Source of the DNA: Ursus arctos
Taxonomy: Eukaryota; Chordata; Mammalia; Carnivora; Ursidae
Length of the DNA: 64,000 nucleotides
Reading direction: 5' to 3'
NCBI RefSeq assembly: GCF_023065955.2
Contig: NW_026622874.1
Location: forward strand, 23,865,772 to 23,929,771
Part shown: piece after piece, positions 57,701 to 64,000 of the stretch
Layout of the letters: every line of letters begins with the position of its first letter
Position numbering within the stretch: the stretch's first letter is position 1
Notes under the pieces: generated by a model
Databases searched by the model: none
Seen by the model: the letters and a program-made list of their open reading frames with translations, nothing else
What the model was told of the DNA's origin: nothing
Made by a program: the position numbers and the translations under genes

Positions 57701-59284
57701 TTGCTTTCAGCTGGATGAGCACTTCCCTCTGACTAGGCCCCTGATCCTAATAAACTGGTTACCAAATGCTATAAATTTTGCATACATTAAATGCTATAGA
57801 TTTTAAAATGAAATGCGAGATCTAAGAATAAGCATATATTTGTAGCATGTAGTTTTGTGAGACAGTCATTTTAGCGTTCTATGGATTACACTTAGGAAGG
57901 AAAACAAGGCAACAGAGAGATACATTGCGGGTGACATATGGCTTATGTCACAGACAGCAAGCTTATGCAGTGAATTTGCCAAGGTAATGGCATCCATACA
58001 ATAATAGTTAGGATTTGACAGTAAGGCTTGTTCTTTATGAGGCTATTCTGACTTGTTTTCTGGAGTCCCAGTAGGCTAAACAAGTGTCACTATTAACTTA
58101 CACCTTCTCTTCTGGCTCCTCTGCTGCAAGGTCATCTTGAAGTTTGGTTTCTATTTCAGCCTCATGACTGACTCACTTAGTTCAAGTCCCTGAGGCTATT
58201 TCCTCATTCCGAAATGGTGATAGAAATACCTGTGTGCTACCTGTCACCTGGGTAAGGGAATCTTCATGAGAGGACACCTTTAGGTGATTTGGGATTCTCT
58301 ACTTAAAGGTGTTTTGTAAGAATACGGTGGTATTTTTTTAAATTATGCTTTTATTTCTCAAATGCAAAATAAACGTGGCTTGAGAATAAGTTTGCAAACT
58401 TTGCCGCCAATTATTAATGCTGAGCCATTATAGACAGAGTTTATGGTGGTTCAATTAGCGGAGGCAGTCTTTGGGTATCTTTGGATTGGTGCTGTGGCAA
58501 GACCTGGAGATTTAAGAGTTTCCATGTTATTTGATTCAGTGACTTTTAGACCTGAAGACGCTTGCTTCTGCTTCTGTCAGGGATGGCTTCGGTTTCCAGA
58601 AAGCAGGAACACTTTTCTGAGATGGGGATTCCACTAAGGGGTTACAGGCTGACAGCACATTGCTTCTTTGTTAGACCACTGCAGAAATAGGTTTTTTGAA
58701 CTGTGAAGTTCTGTGATCCTGCTTGGAGTCTGATGTTCTGTTTTCATTTCTGTTTAGTACGGAAATAAAATGCCAATGGTGTGAATGTCTTTGAGAAGAA
58801 AGAGGCCTGTATTCATCATGGGTCACTGGCAGAATTTCAAGGTTTGAGAGCTTGACCGCTCTCTCCCTGTGAAGGCTAGGAGGAGTCGGAGCCAGGTTAC
58901 CTTCAAGGGTGTTGACAACTTTCTTAAAGTCTAATTAATTTGGGCTAATATTGTGACTCAATTAGGGATGATTAAGCTTTTCCAAAGGGATTGCATGTGT
59001 GCTGGTCCCTTAGGAGGGACAGCAGTTGATCGGAGGTATGCAGGGTTTTCAATTAAGATAGCAAAATGTCCTAAAAAGTAAAGAAAGGAGAATCACTGAA
59101 TGAGCTTCCAGAAAAAAAAATGTGCATTAGTCTAGAAACCACCCCCCTGGCAATCCTTTCTACCTAGGCAACTGTCCTCCCTGAGTTTTCTATTTCAGAT
59201 AATTCAGATAATTATTTTTGTTCCCATTCTCAATTTATAGAGCATCTTTACCCTCCCTGCTCAGCCTGGCTGTTTTGGGCACTC
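57701..59284. other. Unique sequence with enhancer-like patches
   Basis: 58330-58440 (TTTGCCGCCAATTATTAATGC) and 58925-58985 (GTCTAATTAATTTGGGC, CAATTAGGGATGATTAAGC) carry clustered homeodomain-type cores. No repeat or gene recognised. Confidence 0.4.
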
Positions 59285-59475
59285 ATTTATTTAAAGAAAG
59301 GTGTACTAAGTGTTCATTATGTTTGAAGTCTGTGCTAAGCAGCTGGTCGGGGGCAGGGGCACCAAGATGAACAGGACAGTACCTCCCAGGTGGAGAATGC
59401 ACACTTCGGAGACATGGACATGCATACAAATAACATAAGAAATAATCCAGTGTGCTGCCTACAGACGAGGGAATG
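59285..59475 (-). repeat. L2 3' region, antisense
   Basis: ACTCATTTATTTAAAGAAAGG, GTTCATTATGTTTGAAGTCTG and ATGAACAGGACAGTACCTCCC correspond to a diverged antisense L2 3' end. Confidence 0.6.
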
Positions 59476-59516
59476 TCAAGATTCAGATAGAATCCTAACA
59501 TTTGGTCTTCCCCTTC

Positions 59517-59775
59517 AATTCCATTCTGTCAGTATTAGAAGTCTTCACTGACCTGACAGCAGCAGGTCTGCTTTGAGTTTAGAGCATGGTTTCCACTTAA
59601 TTGGAGAACATGCTTCTGCACAATTAAGTTACGAACGTTAGCTGGTTGTCAGACCTGCGTACGAACGATTTTAACCCGCTTCTGCTTCCAAATAGCTGGG
59701 TAGCCTTGATGGAATCCCTCAATCTCTGGGAAAATCTGGTTCTTCATCTGTGCAACGAAGGATCTGGAAGAGGAT
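59517..59775 (+). repeat. Local duplicate, copy B
   Basis: Partner of 57475-57700, same orientation, roughly 2 kb apart, alignable with small indels by eye. Ends in MIR-like CAATCTCTGGGAAAATCTGG and TTCATCTGTGCAACG text. Confidence 0.7.
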
Positions 59776-60230
59776 ACCTCAGAGACTGGATCCAGTCCTA
59801 CCCCCTCATTCTAGGATGCTGAGACTGGGCCATTAGCAAACACGTAGGCAGGCGCTTTGAGTCCACCACGCTGCCTGCAGGGTTATGTAAAATCACTTCA
59901 AAGCCGAAATGGTTCAAGCAACCAAATGAGGGGCTAACGCACCTGTGTTATGAGGCTTTCTCTTCCTTGACAGGGTCCCGCTGTGTGGGGAGCACTTCTC
60001 AGGTTCAAGCCTCAGGAAAAGAAGAAAGCAACTTTATTTTTTAAACTTGAGAGAGAAAAAAAATCTGGAAAGCAAATATTTGGAGCAGTTTGATTTCCAA
60101 TCACAATTGCTTACAAGGATAAAGCTGAAGAAGCATGCATGGAGGTCTGGGGGCTATAGCCACCTGCTGAGGGCTTTTTTTTTTTTTTTAACTAAGAAAT
60201 GAAAAATGAAATTGCTGATGACTTTATTAG
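59776..60230. other. Unique sequence
   Basis: T tract at 60176-60189. Nothing assigned. Confidence 0.4.
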
Positions 60231-60244
60231 TTAGTGAAGGATTT

Positions 60245-60443
60245 CTTTTTTTTTTTTTAAGATTATTTATTTATTTGATAGAGAGAGAGAGAACACAAGC
60301 AGGTGGAGCAGCAGGCAGAGGGAGAGGGAGAAGCAGGCTCCCTGCCTGAGCAGAGAGCCTGACATGGGGCTCCATCCCAGGACCCTGGGATCATGACCTG
60401 AGCCCAAGGCAGATGCTTAACCAACTGAGCCACCCAGGCACCC
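60245..60443 (-). mobile_element. SINEC, antisense
   Basis: T tract, GCAGCAGGCAGAGGGAGAGG, GGATCATGACCTGAGCC, CCACCCAGGCACCC. A perfect 14-bp target-site duplication, TTAGTGAAGGATTT, at 60231-60244 and 60444-60457. Confidence 0.97.
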
Positions 60444-60457
60444 TTAGTGAAGGATTT

Positions 60458-61387
60458 TTAATGTGGGTTAATTTGGCATCTTTTTCCTGCTCACCCAGGG
60501 ACAGTTAGACTTGGTGTCTGTGAGCTGTGTACCTAGGCTGCCCCTGAGGGTGTGTGTGTGTGTGTGTGCATGTGTGTGTGTGCACACACCCAGAAGCTTT
60601 CCTGTCTCTGTAGCTCATACCCAGGAGAATGAAGGCTCCCAGCTTGCAGGGGATTTTTTTCTGATGGGTTGCTGGAGAGCGGGCACGAAATTATATGTCT
60701 TCGTGATTTGATTTCCTCATGAGTTCAGGCATATGCTTGTTATTGGTCCAACTTTTAGTGGGACATTCAGTCCTGAACTCTGAATCAGTTCAAACTCTGA
60801 ATCTCTCTCCCTCCGTCCCTCCTTCCTTTGTGGGATTTTTTTTTATATATATAAAAGATGGATTCATTCCAGCTTTAAGGGGAAGGTGTAGACAGGGTTC
60901 CTTCCCCTTCCGTTCCCTTTCTTCAGCCTGATCCCACACCTGGATGACAGAGCACCTCACCCTGGGCATCCATTTGGTCCCTGGCTTTGTTCCACTGTTT
61001 GCACGGAGTGTGGAGGCCCTGTGCTGACCTGTCCCTGCCAGGCCCGGGGAGTGCCAGGTTAGTGGACTAGTACAATTAAATGCTCTTTTGCATTTGCAGA
61101 GTTAGTATCCATCTCTGCGAAAAGGAGACCAATAAAGAAGCTTTTACTTTTTTAAAATTAGCCCTTTTGGGGTAATGATTGAGATATGGAAAAATACAAT
61201 GACTTGATCTGGTCACACAGCAACCAAGCAGAAAACCCAAAACAAGCAAAAACATGAAAGTTACGAACTAACGAAATTCCTTAATTATTCATCCAAATGG
61301 TCATTAGCTCTAGAATGTACAGTTTAACTATTGGGTGTCCATTTATTGCATAGCCCTCCACACATCCTTCAAGCCAAAAAATCCTAG
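60458..61387. other. Unique sequence with a GT microsatellite
   Basis: The (GT)n at 60550-60588 is interrupted once (GTGCATGTG) and followed by GCACACACC. No repeat family or gene otherwise. Confidence 0.5.
60550..60588. repeat. (GT)n microsatellite, interrupted
   Basis: TGTGTGTGTGTGTGTGTGCA followed by a second GT run and CACACA. Confidence 0.96.
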
Positions 61388-61585
61388 AATAGTGTTACTC
61401 AAAGTGTGATCCAAAGAAAGCAGCACCAGCAGCTGCTGGGCACTTCTAAGAGGTGACAATTCTGGAGTTCTGTCTCAGACCTACTGGGCCAGCATCTCTG
61501 GGGGGTGCGGGCGTGGTAATCTTTCCTGAAGCCCTCCACTAATATTTATGCCCACCCAAGCTTGAGAAGCACTGCTCTAAGACAC
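61388..61585 (+). repeat. MER5-type hAT remnant
   Basis: GTTACTCAAAGTGTGATCC, CAGACCTACTGGGCCAGC, then GAGAAGCACTGCTC at the end; the layout matches MER5/Charlie-type elements, with a diverged middle. Confidence 0.65.
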
Positions 61586-62014
61586 AAGGAAGTCAAGCGA
61601 TGAATTTGGAGCATCTTGGTGAGGCAGGAGGCCTGTGCTTTCCAAGAAACCCACTGAACACTAGCTTACAGCCTTCCAAAGTTCTGAGGCGGCACGTCCC
61701 TTTGATGATACGTCACCCATGTATCACAGATGGCCCATCCGTAGCAGGTATGATGAATGGTGTTCGCAGTAAATAAACAAATACAGCAAGTGTGTTTTCT
61801 GGATAAGTTGAGGCTAAGGGTTAGAAAGAGATATGGGAGGTAGACACAGATTGAAAAGAAGCTTCTCTTTCTCCTTGCCAACCTGTCTGCATGGCTGTAA
61901 TTTTTACTTGCACCCAGGAATGTGGATGTGTTTAGCCTTTCTAGAAGGAGTGCCTGGAATAGATAAGACAGCTATTCCAAGCCCGCAGCAAAACATTTGA
62001 ATGAAAAGCAATTG
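61586..62014. other. Unique sequence
   Basis: Nothing recognised. Confidence 0.4.
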
Positions 62015-62225
62015 AATGGGCCTCCAACACCCACTCCGTGGCTTACCAGCTACGTGACCTCCAGCCAATTACATAACCTCTCTAAACCTCGCTTTCCTCA
62101 TCTGTAAAAGGGGAATGACAAGACAGTTGTTTTGAGAATTAAATGTGACTGTGGTTGCAAAATGCTAAGCATGATAACGTGACATAGAGGGAGCTCCATA
62201 AAGGAGAGTGATTTTAATTATTTTT
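62015..62225 (+). repeat. MIR, sense
   Basis: CTTACCAGCTACGTGACCTCC, AATTACATAACCTCTC, CTCATCTGTAAAAGGGGAATG, TTGAGAATTAAATGTGAC and AAAATGCTAAGC. Confidence 0.88.
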
Positions 62226-62531
62226 GTTATGCTACAACATTAAATTCACTGAGAAAACTGGGACTTCACACTTCCTGTATGCTAGAAGTGGCATCAGCTT
62301 CCTTCCATAGGCAGCTGAAAGTTAAACACAAGGGTTGAGTGGGGACTATAATAGAATTGCAAGGAGGCTTATTCAAATCCCTAATACCTCACCCTCCTTT
62401 GTCTCACGAGCTTTTGGCATCCCTCCCTCATCCCTTCCCAGTTTCCCCTCGGTGTATTTCGAGAGACTCCGTCTGGGGATTTGGTTTTCAAAAAGCCCTG
62501 CAGGGGAATCTGATATGTTCCCTCTTTGAGC
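62226..62531. other. Unique spacer
   Basis: Nothing recognised. Confidence 0.4.
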
Positions 62532-62548
62532 CTCCCTACAGTGTTCTT

Positions 62549-62755
62549 TTTTTTTTTTTTTTTTTTAAGATTTTTTATTTATTTATTTGACAGAGATAGA
62601 GACAGCCAGCGAGAGAGGGAACACAAGCAGGGGAAGTGGGAGAGGAAGAAGCAGGCTCATAGCAGAGGAGCCTGATGTGGGGCTCGATCCCACAACGCTG
62701 GGATCACGCCCTGAGCTGAAGGCAGGCGCTCAACCGCTGTGCCACCCAGGCGCCC
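62549..62755 (-). mobile_element. SINEC, young subfamily, antisense
   Basis: Very close to the copy at 54767-54967: GACAGCCAGCGAGAGAGGG, GAAGCAGGCTCATAGC, AACCGCTGTGCCACCC. A perfect 17-bp target-site duplication, CTCCCTACAGTGTTCTT, at 62532-62548 and 62756-62772. Confidence 0.97.
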
Positions 62756-62772
62756 CTCCCTACAGTGTTCTT

Positions 62773-64000
62773 ATATCAGGCTAATTAAACGAATATTCTT
62801 GGACATTTACTTCTTAGAATCTTTTAGGTGATGGACTGGTGCACCTGGAGTTTTATAATACTTCTCTTGTATTAAAGGAATCATTTGTGAATGCTTTTAC
62901 CCTACTAGGGACCCTTCTCTTTTGTCTCCCCTTTAATAGAAAACTCCTTGCTAATTTCTCACCATAGTTGCAGATTCAGGCTGTACCTTGGTTTTTTGTG
63001 GTTGCTGTGACTCGACCCAGCTTCTGCTTGATAAAATAGAAAAGAACATTGGACCAGGAGTTGTAAGACCCAGGCTGTCCTTAGTCTGCTGCTACCGTGT
63101 CCTGCAAATAAGAAGCCACCCAACCTTACAGCCTCACCATTCCCTGCTCCAGTGTAGGGCTTGACCCTAAGATCGCTCACGTCCCCTCTGGCTCAAAGAG
63201 TCTACCAACTGTCAAGTCCTACTACTATTATAACATACCATCTTGCTGTATGTACACTAACAAAGTGAAGATCATTGAAGAAAATTATGTTAATCACAAG
63301 ACTGAAGTATAATTAGCATGGCAGTTGCTTCCAATAAATGTCAGTAACTGGAAATAGTTTATTCTCTAAATAATCTCCTTACCTAAACCTTGCTAAGCCT
63401 GAGCCATTTGTTGAAAAACCTGTATTTTATAGATAACACACACAAAAAGACTTTGATCCTAATGCTGTTCTTATCACAAATTTCAAAGTGGTGAACTCAG
63501 TTCTGAATGAAAGAGATTTTTGACTTCACCATTGGTATATGTATCCTGGATTTTATAAATATATTTTCTTTTCCTATCCTCTGTCTGACCTTGAACCCAT
63601 TAACCAGTTTTTGTTTTTGTTTTTTTCTATCGATCAAGGATGCAAGAGGACTCTGGTCTTTGGAACAGCACTAAACAGAGAGGTTCCCCCCCACCCAAAA
63701 AAAATCTTTCTTGTGATCTTGTATTTTTCCAAGCCTGGGAAGTGAACGAGGCTCAAGCCCACCCCCATGCCAGCTGAATCAGGGCTCCTGGACCTTGAAC
63801 TGTTACCTAAGCCACCCTCCCTGCTGCACCAGCTGCACTGCTCATTCATAGTGACCCAGTTTCTTTTCTTATGTAAGCACCCTGCATCACAGAGCGAAGA
63901 GGGAGAATGCCAGCGGCAGGCAGCATGTGTGGCCACGGGGATGTTCTTGGAGATTCTGTGCATGCTCGGGGATGCCAGGATTCTGCCGAGTGTTCCAGGA
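62773..64000. other. Unique sequence with a weak MIR-like piece
   Basis: 63035-63115 (TTGGACCAGGAGTTGTAAGA, then CCCAGGCTGTCC) may be a sense MIR remnant. No gene recognised. The 109-codon minus frame at 63634-63963 lacks domains. Confidence 0.4.

Overview
This window is mammalian nuclear DNA from a caniform carnivore. The evidence is the many copies of the carnivore tRNA-derived SINE (SINEC/Can-SINE): a head reading CGCCTGGGTGGCTCAG, an internal pol III promoter, a CT-rich body and a tail of AAATAAATAAA plus AATCTT. A young subfamily carrying a CTGGCTGTCTCT-type body points to arctoids, most likely a bear or giant panda, though I cannot exclude pinnipeds or mustelids. The remaining repeats are eutherian-wide: L1, L2, MIR, MER5/hAT, Tigger-like and MaLR LTRs.

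I find no protein-coding gene, tRNA, rRNA or CRISPR array that I can defend. The open frames fall inside L1 ORF2 remnants or SINEs, or are chance frames in GC-rich DNA. The window is best read as intronic or intergenic sequence. A few GC-richer islands (37.6-37.9 kb, 50.2-50.9 kb) could be alternative first exons or lncRNA exons, and a few AT-rich stretches look like conserved non-coding elements (46.2-46.6 kb, around 58.3-59.0 kb, around 51.0 kb).

Layout. 1-9 kb: unique DNA, an antisense L1 tail (1.3-2.4 kb), two young SINEs and an MLT1 LTR (7.5-7.9 kb). 9-20 kb: L2, MIR and MER5 debris, a SINE inserted in a MER5A, an antisense L2 block (14.6-15.6 kb), and a short L1 at 16.8-17.2 kb that carries a non-L1 3' segment with perfect target-site duplications, i.e. 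a 3' transduction. 20-32 kb: mostly unique, with two SINEs, a SINE nested in a SINE at 28.1-28.5 kb, and an antisense L1 to 29.4 kb. 32-45 kb: a possible exon (32.8 kb), old repeats, an L2 3' end, a GC-rich candidate promoter/exon (37.6-37.9 kb), two tandem-like L1 3'-UTR fragments and a long antisense L2. 45-54 kb: a Tigger-like DNA transposon with recognisable terminal inverted repeats, a homeodomain-motif-rich stretch, and a second GC-rich candidate (50.2-50.9 kb). 54-64 kb: three SINEs and two homologous ~215-bp segments 2 kb apart (57.5 and 59.5 kb).

Repeat family names are from memory of consensus sequences and boundaries are approximate (usually within 10-30 bp). SINE and L1 boundaries supported by target-site duplications are exact to a few bases.
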